A stretch of 64,000 nucleotides of DNA. Source: Lacicoccus halitifaciens (GTDB lineage Bacteria; Bacillota; Bacilli; Staphylococcales; Salinicoccaceae). The position numbers were made by a program, and so were the translations under genes. Shown piece by piece: positions 26,159-33,612 of this stretch; position 1 is the first letter of the stretch, and the number at the start of each line of letters is the position of its first letter. The notes under the pieces were generated by a model that ran no database searches, was not told the origin of the DNA, and saw only the letters and a list, made by a program, of their open reading frames with translations. Location of the stretch: the NCBI RefSeq assembly GCF_040544485.1, contig NZ_JBDZDV010000001.1:854597-918596 (forward strand), in the 5' to 3' direction.

Positions 26159-27268
26159 CTAGAGCTCTGTAATATCCAGATCGTATTTTTCAAGCAGGTA
26201 ATCCTGTATCAGTGTCTTACTGCTTTCGGAAACATTGAACGCTTCGTCAATCTGTTTCTGCAGCGCATCACCGGACAGGACATCGTAGCCTTCAAGCACG
26301 GTTTCCGAGTTTTCTATAAAATCTTCGTCCTGTCTGATGCCTTCGGCCCCATCCTGCAGGCGGGCGATTGATTCCACCGGTGCATCTTCATGGACCCAGA
26401 TGACTTTATTCAAAGTATATGCGGCATTCACCATCTGCTTGTACGCCTCCCATACTTCACCGGACGGTGCTTCGCCGTATTGGTCAATATAAACTTCCTC
26501 CACCGTCGGCAGCTCCGGGAACTGCGGATCCCTTACAAGGTCGCCGTTCTGATCGATCTGTCCGAGACTGTACAAAGGTTCGGCCGTGCCGTTCTCCACA
26601 AGCGGCTTGACGTTGTTGTTGTAGGCAGAGGTCGTCTGGTAATCCAGATTGCTCTCACCCTGCTCGAATGCAACACGTGACGGGCCGCGTCCGCCGTAGC
26701 CGAGTACACCATGGAAATTGAGGTCGAGCACTTCATATGACAACAGCGTCACGAGGTCCAGTCCGCTCGGTGAAATGCCTGCGTAATAAAGCGGCTCCTC
26801 GAAACTCGTCAAATCCTCCCTGAACTGTTCGGCTTTCTCAGGTGTGGTGTAGACGACACCGCCCATTGGCGAGCCGATGATCGGCTTCATGTTTTTGAAA
26901 TCATAGTTCACGGAAGACTGATCCAGCATATAAGGGATATGCGAGGAAGCACTGGATGTCAGCAAATGGCTGCCGTCCTTCGGCTTCGACTGCGCAAATT
27001 CATTCGTCCCCGTGATGCTTCCCCCGCCCGGGATATTCTCGACCTGCACCAGCGGATTCCCTTCCATCTGGTCCGAGAAATATGGTGTGAAAAAGCGGCC
27101 GAATATATCGGTGCCGCCTCCTGCCTCAAAAGGCACGACGAATGTCAAAAGGTTGTGCCCGGCCGGATCCTCTTCCCCGCTGCCGCTCGTGGTCAGCGGA
27201 TTCAATGCCATAAGCGCGCCGCATAAAAATATTATCGATATCATCAAAGATAGTTTTTTCATATTCAT
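26159..27268 (-). CDS. tctC: Tripartite tricarboxylate transporter, extracytoplasmic binding protein
   Basis: The 369-residue TctC/Bug-family binding protein has an N-terminal signal (KKLSLMISIIFLCGALMAL). The Cys lacks a good lipobox context, so how it is retained outside a Gram-positive cell is unclear. Bug-fold motifs are FVVPFEAGGGTDIFGRFF, VENIPGGGSITGTNEF and the PKDGSHLL loop. Two ATGs are close together; I use the first, four bases after GGGGG, though the second has better spacing. It starts the minus-strand operon tctC-tctA-tctB-prpF and diverges from the LysR gene. Confidence 0.88.
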   Translation of the reverse strand: MNMKKLSLMISIIFLCGALMALNPLTTSGSGEEDPAGHNLLTFVVPFEAGGGTDIFGRFFTPYFSDQMEGNPLVQVENIPGGGSITGTNEFAQSKPKDGSHLLTSSASSHIPYMLDQSSVNYDFKNMKPIIGSPMGGVVYTTPEKAEQFREDLTSFEEPLYYAGISPSGLDLVTLLSYEVLDLNFHGVLGYGGRGPSRVAFEQGESNLDYQTTSAYNNNVKPLVENGTAEPLYSLGQIDQNGDLVRDPQFPELPTVEEVYIDQYGEAPSGEVWEAYKQMVNAAYTLNKVIWVHEDAPVESIARLQDGAEGIRQDEDFIENSETVLEGYDVLSGDALQKQIDEAFNVSESSKTLIQDYLLEKYDLDITEL

Positions 27269-27313
27269 CCATCCCCCTGAATGTTATAGACATAGAGTAA
27301 CCGCTTACATTAC

Positions 27314-27352
27314 ATAAGTGAAATATTGATATTTTATCCGATACGATAAAAT
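27314..27352. promoter_or_regulatory. Bipartite motif and palindrome in the tctC/lysR promoter region
   Basis: ATAAGTGAAATA, 19 bases, GATAAAA recurs exactly at 29888-29925 in front of the FAD dehydrogenase. Overlapping it, ATTTTATC-N6-GATAAAAT (27331-27352) is a perfect palindrome of LysR-operator type. Confidence 0.55.
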
Positions 27353-27429
27353 AATTTGATAACCCTGTGTTTATAAGCCATAATGATATATGAGTTAACA
27401 AAATATTTTAAATATTCAAGGTGATATCG

Positions 27430-28299
27430 ATGGACTATAAAGATTGGCATATGCTGAACATACTGCATGAAGAGAAGAATATAACGAAGACGGCGGAACG
27501 TTTGTACGTCTCCCAGCCTTCCCTAAGCTACAGGCTGAAGAACCTTGAGGAGGAAATCGGGGCGGGACTCATCATCAAGACGCGGAGCGGCATCGAGTTC
27601 ACTGCGGAAGGTGAATACCTCGTCGCCTATGCCCGCGATATGCTGAAAGCGTTCATGGTCATGAAGGACAACATCAATAATATGGAGGGCGAAATCGCAG
27701 GTACATTGAAGATCGGCGTCTCGAGCAACTTTGCACAGTATGTGCTGCCGGACCTGCTCAAAAGCTTCTCGCTCAAATACCCGAAAGTCCGCTTCAACGT
27801 TCAGACCGGCTGGAGCAGTGCCATCCACAGCGCCTTATCCAGAGGCAATATCCATATCGGCATACTGCGCACGGACTACCCGGGCCATAAACATAAGACA
27901 CTTTTAAATAAAGAACCCCTCTACATCATCTCCCAGGAGAAGCTTGACCTTAAGCAGCTTCCGGGACATCGGCAGATCCGGTACAGCACCGACACCTCCC
28001 TAAAGGAAACGATTCAGCACTGGTGGGCCGATACATATGCCACGCCCGCCACCATCGAAATGGAGGTCGACCGGCTGGAAACGAGCAAGGAACTGGTGAA
28101 GCGCGGCCTCGGCTACACCATCGTACCCGCCATCTGTTTAAAAGAAGAAGACCATCTGCACAAAGAACCGGTCCTGGATTCGGAAGGTGCGCCGATCACA
28201 CGTGACACCTGGCTCATGTACAATGCTGATGTCCAGCACCTTGTGACTGTGGATAAGTTCATCACCCACATGCAGGAGTGGGGAAATATCAATCACTAA
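27430..28299 (+). CDS. LysR-family transcriptional regulator
   Basis: The 289-residue regulator has an N-terminal winged helix (HMLNILHEEKNITKTAERLYVSQPSLSYRLKNLEEEIGA) and a two-lobed effector domain (TLKIGVSSNFAQYVLPDLL). I place the start at ATG 27430 because AAGGTGAT lies five bases before it; an upstream GTG is part of that site. It diverges from tctCAB-prpF and converges on the FAD dehydrogenase, the usual arrangement for a LysR protein controlling both. The Salmonella tricarballylate regulator TcuR is also a LysR protein, which fits but does not prove the ligand. Confidence 0.88.
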   Translation: MDYKDWHMLNILHEEKNITKTAERLYVSQPSLSYRLKNLEEEIGAGLIIKTRSGIEFTAEGEYLVAYARDMLKAFMVMKDNINNMEGEIAGTLKIGVSSNFAQYVLPDLLKSFSLKYPKVRFNVQTGWSSAIHSALSRGNIHIGILRTDYPGHKHKTLLNKEPLYIISQEKLDLKQLPGHRQIRYSTDTSLKETIQHWWADTYATPATIEMEVDRLETSKELVKRGLGYTIVPAICLKEEDHLHKEPVLDSEGAPITRDTWLMYNADVQHLVTVDKFITHMQEWGNINH

Positions 28300-28301
28300 A
28301 A

Positions 28302-28330
28302 AAGCGCGCTGCCTCATGGCTAGCGCGCTT
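28302..28330. terminator. Terminator between convergent genes
   Basis: AAGCGCGCT (28302-28310) pairs with AGCGCGCTT (28322-28330). On the minus strand it is followed by TTTTTT, ending the FAD dehydrogenase gene. It also follows the LysR stop by two bases. Confidence 0.75.
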
Positions 28331-28339
28331 CACTATTAA

Positions 28340-29836
28340 TTATATCCCTGCCGGCTGCTTCAAATATTCTTTGACGGAATCCCCTGCCGTCCTTCCGAAG
28401 ACGGAACCGGACATGAGGCCCGAACCGCCCGGATAGTTATGATGGAACAGGTCCCCGACCATTTCCCCGGCCGCATAGAGGCCGTCGATTTTCTCACCGT
28501 TCTCATCCAGCGCTTCGGCATGCTCGTTCACTTTGACCGCACCGAATGTGAATGTGATGCCGCATGTGACCGGATAGGCATAGAATGGCCCCTCTTCGAA
28601 CTTCAATGCCCAGTTCGTCTTATCGACATCCAAACCTTTGGTCGACTTGCCGTCCTTCACACCCGGGTTGTAGTCGCCGTCCTGGACCGCCGCATTGTAT
28701 CCTTTGATGGTCTGAAGGAAGTTCTCCTTATCCACGCCCATCTTCTCAGCCAATTCCTCCACTGTATCAGCTTTAATCATCGTCGCCTCTTCAAGGTCGT
28801 ACTCTTTCCTGAGCAGGTGTCTCACCTGGGAATCATAAATCTGGAATGCCTTCTGATCCGTCTGCTTCAGCGTTTCCTTGCCGTACTTGGCATAAGTATA
28901 GTTTCTGAAATCCAGACCTTCATCGACGAAGCGTTCACCTTCCACGTTCACGATCAGACCCAATGGATACGAGGACTTTTTATAAATGTCGCCCGGTTTA
29001 CTGTAATCTCCAGTACGTGGTGAATTGTAATCCGTCGTATGCGCATGGCATCCGTCATACTGTCCTGACTTCGCTACACCCACACCCAGTGCCATGGAAA
29101 TACCGTCGCCAGTATTGTACTCACTGCCGCGGACGACCGCATTTTCCCACTGCGGGCCCAAGTGCTCCGCACGCTTCTCCTTGTTCGCTTCAAATCCGCC
29201 GCACGCAAGAATCACAGAACGGCATTCCACGAGCACTTCACCAAACTCCTTACTGTCTACATGGACGCCTGAAATCTTTCCATCCGTCTTTTCAACGGAG
29301 ACCGCCGGCGATTCGTACCAGATATCGATGCCGCGCTCCTCAGCTTTATCAAACAATGCCTCCACAAGACCGATGCCCTTGTTCACCGTCTTGATCGGCA
29401 GGCCGCCCCAGAACACCTTTTTGCCATCCTTCTCGAAGTACTGGTTTTCGTTGAGCTGGAACTCGACGCCCTGCTCCTTCATCCAAAGGATTGTCTCATA
29501 GGATTTCGAGCTGAGGTGACCCGCCAGAGCCGGATCACTTTTCTCCTGGGTCACCTTCATGATGTCCCCGTAGTAATCCTCCTCCATGTATTCCGGAAGT
29601 TCTATTTCCTCAAGCTCCGATTCACTTAAGCTATCAATGACACGGCTTAAACCTTCCTTATCACCGTAGGCCGTACGGATCGCACCATCTGTGAAGAATG
29701 AGTTGCCCCCACGCTTATGCTTCGGCCCCTTCTCCACCATCAGCACCTTCAAACCATCTTCGCCTGCACTCAGCGCTGCACTCAAAGCCGCGTTTCCTGT
29801 ACCCACTACCACTACATCATAATTATAATTTGTCAT
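28340..29836 (-). CDS. FAD-dependent dehydrogenase, tricarballylate dehydrogenase (TcuA)-like
   Basis: Flavoprotein of the fumarate reductase/succinate dehydrogenase class, about 498 residues. The FAD motif VVVGTGNAALSAALSA is at the N-terminus, VILACGGFEANKEKRAEHLG in the middle, and YPGGSGLMSGSVFGRTAGDS near the C-terminus. I start at ATG 29836, eight bases after GAGGGG; an upstream GTG is inside that site. TcuA oxidises tricarballylate to cis-aconitate, and the TctABC and PrpF neighbours support such a substrate. The usual membrane partner TcuB is not present here, so the electron acceptor is open. A fumarate-reductase-like or 3-ketosteroid-like role cannot be excluded. Confidence 0.78.
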   Translation of the reverse strand: MTNYNYDVVVVGTGNAALSAALSAGEDGLKVLMVEKGPKHKRGGNSFFTDGAIRTAYGDKEGLSRVIDSLSESELEEIELPEYMEEDYYGDIMKVTQEKSDPALAGHLSSKSYETILWMKEQGVEFQLNENQYFEKDGKKVFWGGLPIKTVNKGIGLVEALFDKAEERGIDIWYESPAVSVEKTDGKISGVHVDSKEFGEVLVECRSVILACGGFEANKEKRAEHLGPQWENAVVRGSEYNTGDGISMALGVGVAKSGQYDGCHAHTTDYNSPRTGDYSKPGDIYKKSSYPLGLIVNVEGERFVDEGLDFRNYTYAKYGKETLKQTDQKAFQIYDSQVRHLLRKEYDLEEATMIKADTVEELAEKMGVDKENFLQTIKGYNAAVQDGDYNPGVKDGKSTKGLDVDKTNWALKFEEGPFYAYPVTCGITFTFGAVKVNEHAEALDENGEKIDGLYAAGEMVGDLFHHNYPGGSGLMSGSVFGRTAGDSVKEYLKQPAGI

Positions 29837-29887
29837 TTTCATACCCCTCACTGAAATTGATAACTCAAGGATAGGATATATTCGGTG

Positions 29888-29925
29888 ATAAGTGAAATAC
29901 CGGATTTGTATAGAGTGTGATAAAA
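29888..29925. promoter_or_regulatory. Second copy of the bipartite tct-type promoter motif
   Basis: ATAAGTGAAATA, 19 bases, GATAAAA as at 27314. The near edge lies 51 bases upstream of the start codon here and 45 bases upstream of tctC there. Confidence 0.5.
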
Positions 29926-29984
29926 ATATTTAATAACACTTAAGGTGCAGTCTTCCCCGACTACTTTTTTTGCTTTTCCAAAAT

Positions 29985-30009
29985 GAAAAAAGCAGGCCGA
30001 TGGCCTGCT
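29985..30009 (-). terminator. Terminator of the DUF6241-like gene
   Basis: AGCAGGCC-GAT-GGCCTGCT hairpin, followed on the minus strand by T6. It abuts the stop codon of 30009-30563. Confidence 0.7.
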
Positions 30010-30563
30010 CACTCAAAATGTCTTTCAATATATTCCTCTTCTTCTTCCGGTGTCATCAGACCTGTAGCCTTACCGACATTGCCGTTCTGTTCAGTCCATA
30101 TAATGTTGTGCACCTGAACGGCATTCGAGAAGTCGCCTTCCATCCAATCTTCAAGAGCTCTCATATAAAATTTCCTGTAGGTATAATCCGATGCCTCGGC
30201 TGTTTCATACATCTGCTCGATACGCTCATCTGTGATTGCAAGGCTCCCCCACTTTGGTGAGGCTCTGACCTTCTGATGGGTCATATGGTGAAGATCGTCT
30301 GCGAATTGCTGCTCACTCGGCAGGCCATCATCCATTGATTCATCGGATACATTAAACTCTCCGTCCGAACCGGCATCGGCCAGTTCCGCAAGTTCTTCGT
30401 CCTCTTCAGGCATTTCCGACTCATCCGGAGAAGACTGACCGAAAACACTCCCGATGCCGCTTCTCACTTCGGAGAAGTTGAGTGCGATGACACTGGCAAG
30501 GACCACCCCAATCACCGTAATGAAGCTTAAAGTCAATAAAACCATCCTAGTGAACCTTGGCAT
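30009..30563 (-). CDS. Membrane-anchored DUF6241-like protein
   Basis: The 184-residue protein has one N-terminal membrane segment (MVLLTLSFITVIGVVLASVIAL), an acidic linker (residues 45-85) and a C-terminal domain. That domain has MTHQKVRASPKWGSLAITDERI, FSNAVQVHNIIWTEQNGNVGKATGLMTPEEE, resembling the DUF6241 family of Bacillales. The start ATG 30563 has AAAGGA seven bases before it; in-frame ATGs upstream lack a site. It is probably extracytoplasmic, and its function is unknown. It is monocistronic with its own terminator. Confidence 0.7.
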   Translation of the reverse strand: MPRFTRMVLLTLSFITVIGVVLASVIALNFSEVRSGIGSVFGQSSPDESEMPEEDEELAELADAGSDGEFNVSDESMDDGLPSEQQFADDLHHMTHQKVRASPKWGSLAITDERIEQMYETAEASDYTYRKFYMRALEDWMEGDFSNAVQVHNIIWTEQNGNVGKATGLMTPEEEEEYIERHFE

Positions 30564-30667
30564 GAAAACGTCCTTTCTCATCATTGTTTTAACTTGTATT
30601 TTTTACCATAATACAGTTTAACATTGAACGGCTTAAAATAAAATGACCCTGTCCTTACAAAAACTTT

Positions 30668-30695
30668 AAAAAATACCCACGCCTCTTGGCATGGG
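30668..30695 (-). terminator. Orphan terminator after a gene fragment
   Basis: CCCATGCC-AAGA-GGCGTGGG on the minus strand, then TATTTTTT. It sits 22 bases beyond the stop of the fragment at 30717-30832, as if it once ended the full gene. Confidence 0.55.
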
Positions 30696-30716
30696 CAAAC
30701 TCACTCAATGATTCTA

Positions 30717-30832
30717 TTATATATATCTTCTTTTTTCCTCCCGGATAACTTCAAGCAGATGACTCACTATCACAAACAACAATATCACCGGGCTGAAGTA
30801 GACGAACATGAAAAGGTAAATAGATTCGGAGT
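30717..30832 (-). pseudogene. C-terminal fragment of an O-antigen-ligase-like paralogue
   Basis: A minus-strand frame reads SESIYLFMFVYFSPVILLFV...HLLEVIREEKRRYI and stops at 30717. It matches the end of the intact protein at 32264-33406 (EYNYLFMFVYFSPVILLFAI). The DNA is about 89% identical over 62 bases by eye. The rest of the gene is missing; AT-rich DNA with a DUF4393 gene begins directly upstream. This is a recombination or insertion scar rather than a live gene. Confidence 0.75.
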
Positions 30833-31250
30833 GCTAATTAAGATAAGATCTTAAAAATACTCATCAGTATTTCTTACTAAAATAATAAGCAATAAATCTT
30901 GAAAGAGAAATAAATTTAATTCAGTAATAATTTTTCAAATTTATTATAGGTATTTCGTAATTGACTTTAACGTAAGAGAAAAGCTTAAATACTATTACAG
31001 TAGATTTCTTAAAATTCTAAATAATACATGTTATATTTGAAGAAATGTTAGAATTTATAATCCTATCTTTATATATTTCACAAAGAAAAAGTATCAGAAT
31101 AGATATTCTAGATTTTTAGAAACTCAATAAAGATAAAATCCAAACTATGACTTTAGAATTGGACAAAGTTAAAATTAAAAGAGTAGTTATGGACTGTTAT
31201 TTTCAAAATGATATTATAATTTTTTGAAACTAAGAGGCGGAGGAAGAAAA
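30833..31250. other. AT-rich stretch without a gene
   Basis: About 420 bases of very AT-rich DNA lead into the DUF4393 gene. No open frame, tRNA or clear repeat is visible. The composition is unlike both flanks, which suggests imported DNA. Confidence 0.5.
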
Positions 31251-32111
31251 ATGGATGAAAATAATTTAGGATATGGTGCAACAAAAGCTTTTTTAGATAA
31301 ATTCGCAGGCAAAGCTGCGGAAAAACCTGCAGAAACATTTGGAGCAGCCTGGGATTATGCATTCGGTTGGGTAAATTTTGCCAGTGCTAAGAAACAAGCG
31401 ATCCGTCAAAAAGATTTAGAAAAATTTCTTTTAACAATTGGTGATAATATATCAGAAATACCTGACGAAAATATCCAGGAACCTAAACTTAGCCTTATTG
31501 GACCAGCCTTAGAAAGTACTAAATATTATATAGATGAAAAGGATTTAAGAGAGTTGTTTATCAACTTAATATCAAGGTCAATGGACAATAGATATAACAA
31601 AGAAGTTAATCATGCTTTCGTAGAGGTTATTAAACAATTATCTCCTATTGATGCTTATCTTTTTAAAAAGATGAATAAGTCAACGATTCCGGTGGCTCGT
31701 TATCTTCTAAAATTTGAGGATTTAAGTAGTATTTATTTAAATAATTATTTTATAATAGATGATATGTTCGACTCTGATCAAACTGCTATTAGTTTAAGTA
31801 ATTTGCAAAGAGTAGGATTAATCAATATCCCACCTGGCAAACCTTTGAAAAAGAAAACTTTTTATGATCCCTATTATAATACTCAAGAATATTTTGATAT
31901 TAAGTCTAACGATAGTATTATAAAATCTAAAGAAGCTATTGATCGTTTATTAGATGAATTTGGTGGAGATGAAGAAAAAGTCATCCAGACCTTAGGAATG
32001 ACACGTGAGATTTTCGATAGCACTAAACAGTTCAGAGAAGTTGATGTTGATAAAACTCATGCTTCTGTAACTAGTTTCGGTACTGCATTTTACAATGTTT
32101 GTATAGAGTAA
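31251..32111 (+). CDS. DUF4393 (Abi-alpha-like) protein
   Basis: The 286-residue protein matches the DUF4393/Abi-alpha family. Recognisable parts are PKLSLIGPALESTKYYIDEKDLRELFINLISRSMD near residues 80-115, IKQLSPIDAYLFKKM and the C-terminal SFGTAFYNVCI. Some family members are phage-exclusion (abortive infection) genes, others are simply of unknown function. The start ATG follows GGAGGAAGAAAA; an upstream TTG is before that site. Codon use is AT-rich, unlike its neighbours. It stands alone between an O-antigen-ligase-like gene and a fragment of its paralogue, which fits a mobile defence-type insertion. Confidence 0.75.
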   Translation: MDENNLGYGATKAFLDKFAGKAAEKPAETFGAAWDYAFGWVNFASAKKQAIRQKDLEKFLLTIGDNISEIPDENIQEPKLSLIGPALESTKYYIDEKDLRELFINLISRSMDNRYNKEVNHAFVEVIKQLSPIDAYLFKKMNKSTIPVARYLLKFEDLSSIYLNNYFIIDDMFDSDQTAISLSNLQRVGLINIPPGKPLKKKTFYDPYYNTQEYFDIKSNDSIIKSKEAIDRLLDEFGGDEEKVIQTLGMTREIFDSTKQFREVDVDKTHASVTSFGTAFYNVCIE

Positions 32112-32251
32112 TCATTTTTTGTAAAATATTATGATTTGTTGTTAAACATCTTGAGTTTCAAAATGCTTAATTACTTTATTATTCACCTCAATTATTCTAG
32201 GAGACATCTCACACAAAAAAGTTATTAACATTTTCATTTAAAGAACAAGAT

Positions 32252-32288
32252 AAACACCTACACTCATCTAAATGGGTGCAGGTGTTTA
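32252..32288 (-). terminator. Terminator overlapping a gene end
   Basis: AAACACCTACACTCA pairs with TGGGTGCAGGTGTTT (one mismatch) around a six-base loop. The stop codon of 32264-33406 lies inside the hairpin. On the minus strand TTTATC follows. Confidence 0.6.
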
Positions 32289-33406
32289 AAATAATTTATA
32301 TCCGCTGTCTCTATCATATAACTCACTATCGCAAACAACAGTATCACCGGGCTGAAGTAAACAAACATGAAAAGGTAATTGTACTCCGTCATCCCAATCA
32401 GGATGAATGTGAAGATGTACAGTGCGATATGAAATGTCCTGACCGACCTCAACGCAATGATCAACGCCCCGATAAGCAACACGGTAAACAGCAGAGTGGT
32501 GATGAGGCCGTACCGTCCCAATGTATCAAAAAATATATTGTGCACATGGAGCAGTGATGTAAAGTCGATATAGTCACGCCCCTCACCGAACCATGACATA
32601 TTATCCACGACATGCATCCACGGCTCGAACCTGCCGGAGGTCAGCTGATTCAAATCCGTCCCATCGGAAGTGATGCTGCCGCCGATGAAGAAATTGTATA
32701 TCGGTCTGATGAATGCGATGATCACCCCGAGAAGCACTGCTGCCAAAACAATAAAGAACCGTCTCCTGTCCCGTCCTGACTTCTGATATAAATTGATGTA
32801 AATCAGCTGGATCACAGTGACCACCACAAACACCGCAATCGCAGTTCTGCTGTGTGTCATTACCAGCAGCAGTGCAAATGCCGGCAGGCCGTAATACAAC
32901 ATGGCTTTATTACTCCTCGGCAGGAACATCAATCCAGCAGTATAGATCAATACGAATGTCGCACCGGTCTCATTCAGGACATGCGGCTGCAACAGCAACG
33001 CCGGCAGACTGATCAAGGCTGAAATCACTATGATAGTTAAAAGTTCCCTCGGCAGCCTGAAGCAGAACATGACCGACAGCATCACAAGCACGAACCCTTC
33101 CGTCCATACGAAGTCCCGGTTCACGACCATGCTGATGAAGATGCTGAGGACGTACAAGCTCCATACTGTTATAAATAAAAATCTCGTCTGATTCATTTCA
33201 ACTTTCGAATTTTTAAAGAGGTATGCCAGGATCACGATGAGTATCAGGATGAAGAACGGTGTCTGGTCCTGTCCTATGATCAGCTCCTGAACACCTGCGA
33301 AATCCACCATGATGAGGTTCGTGATGATGAAGATCAGGGTGAATATGAATGTCAGTACGATACCTTCATTGCTTGAGAATATCCGCTTCATTTCCTGCAT
33401 GTCCAT
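32264..33406 (-). CDS. O-antigen ligase/polymerase-like membrane protein
   Basis: The roughly 380-residue protein has 10-11 membrane segments and a larger loop near residues 225-275 containing SITSDGTDLNQLTSGR and DNMSWFGEGRDY. This matches the Wzy/O-antigen-ligase superfamily, in which SGR and the H of LHVHN are common. I place the start at ATG 33406 after GGTGG; an upstream ATG has no site. It may polymerise or transfer a surface polysaccharide or teichoic-acid-like unit. No glycosyltransferase cluster surrounds it; the nearest envelope gene is the acyltransferase at 33613. Confidence 0.75.
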   Translation of the reverse strand: MDMQEMKRIFSSNEGIVLTFIFTLIFIITNLIMVDFAGVQELIIGQDQTPFFILILIVILAYLFKNSKVEMNQTRFLFITVWSLYVLSIFISMVVNRDFVWTEGFVLVMLSVMFCFRLPRELLTIIVISALISLPALLLQPHVLNETGATFVLIYTAGLMFLPRSNKAMLYYGLPAFALLLVMTHSRTAIAVFVVVTVIQLIYINLYQKSGRDRRRFFIVLAAVLLGVIIAFIRPIYNFFIGGSITSDGTDLNQLTSGRFEPWMHVVDNMSWFGEGRDYIDFTSLLHVHNIFFDTLGRYGLITTLLFTVLLIGALIIALRSVRTFHIALYIFTFILIGMTEYNYLFMFVYFSPVILLFAIVSYMIETADINYFKHLHPFR

Positions 33407-33538
33407 AACCGTCCACCCCGCCTTCATCGTTATACTATCATGTACCCGCTGTAATTATGTAAGTAAACTATACTGAAATAAATAAAACCATCCTGGCCGT
33501 ACACTCCCCATCAGTTGAATATCTGTTTCTGTCCACGC

Positions 33539-33594
33539 AAAAACACCTCCGGGACTCGGTACCTGATTCATTGTACCATTTCGGAGGTGTTTTA
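33539..33594. terminator. Terminator of the acyltransferase gene
   Basis: AAAACACCTCCG (to 33551) pairs with CGGAGGTGTTTT (33582-33593). An inner GGTAC/GTACC pair strengthens the loop. It sits 19 bases beyond the stop and has T or A runs on both sides. Confidence 0.65.
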
Positions 33595-33612
33595 TATTGT
33601 TTTAAACAGTTT

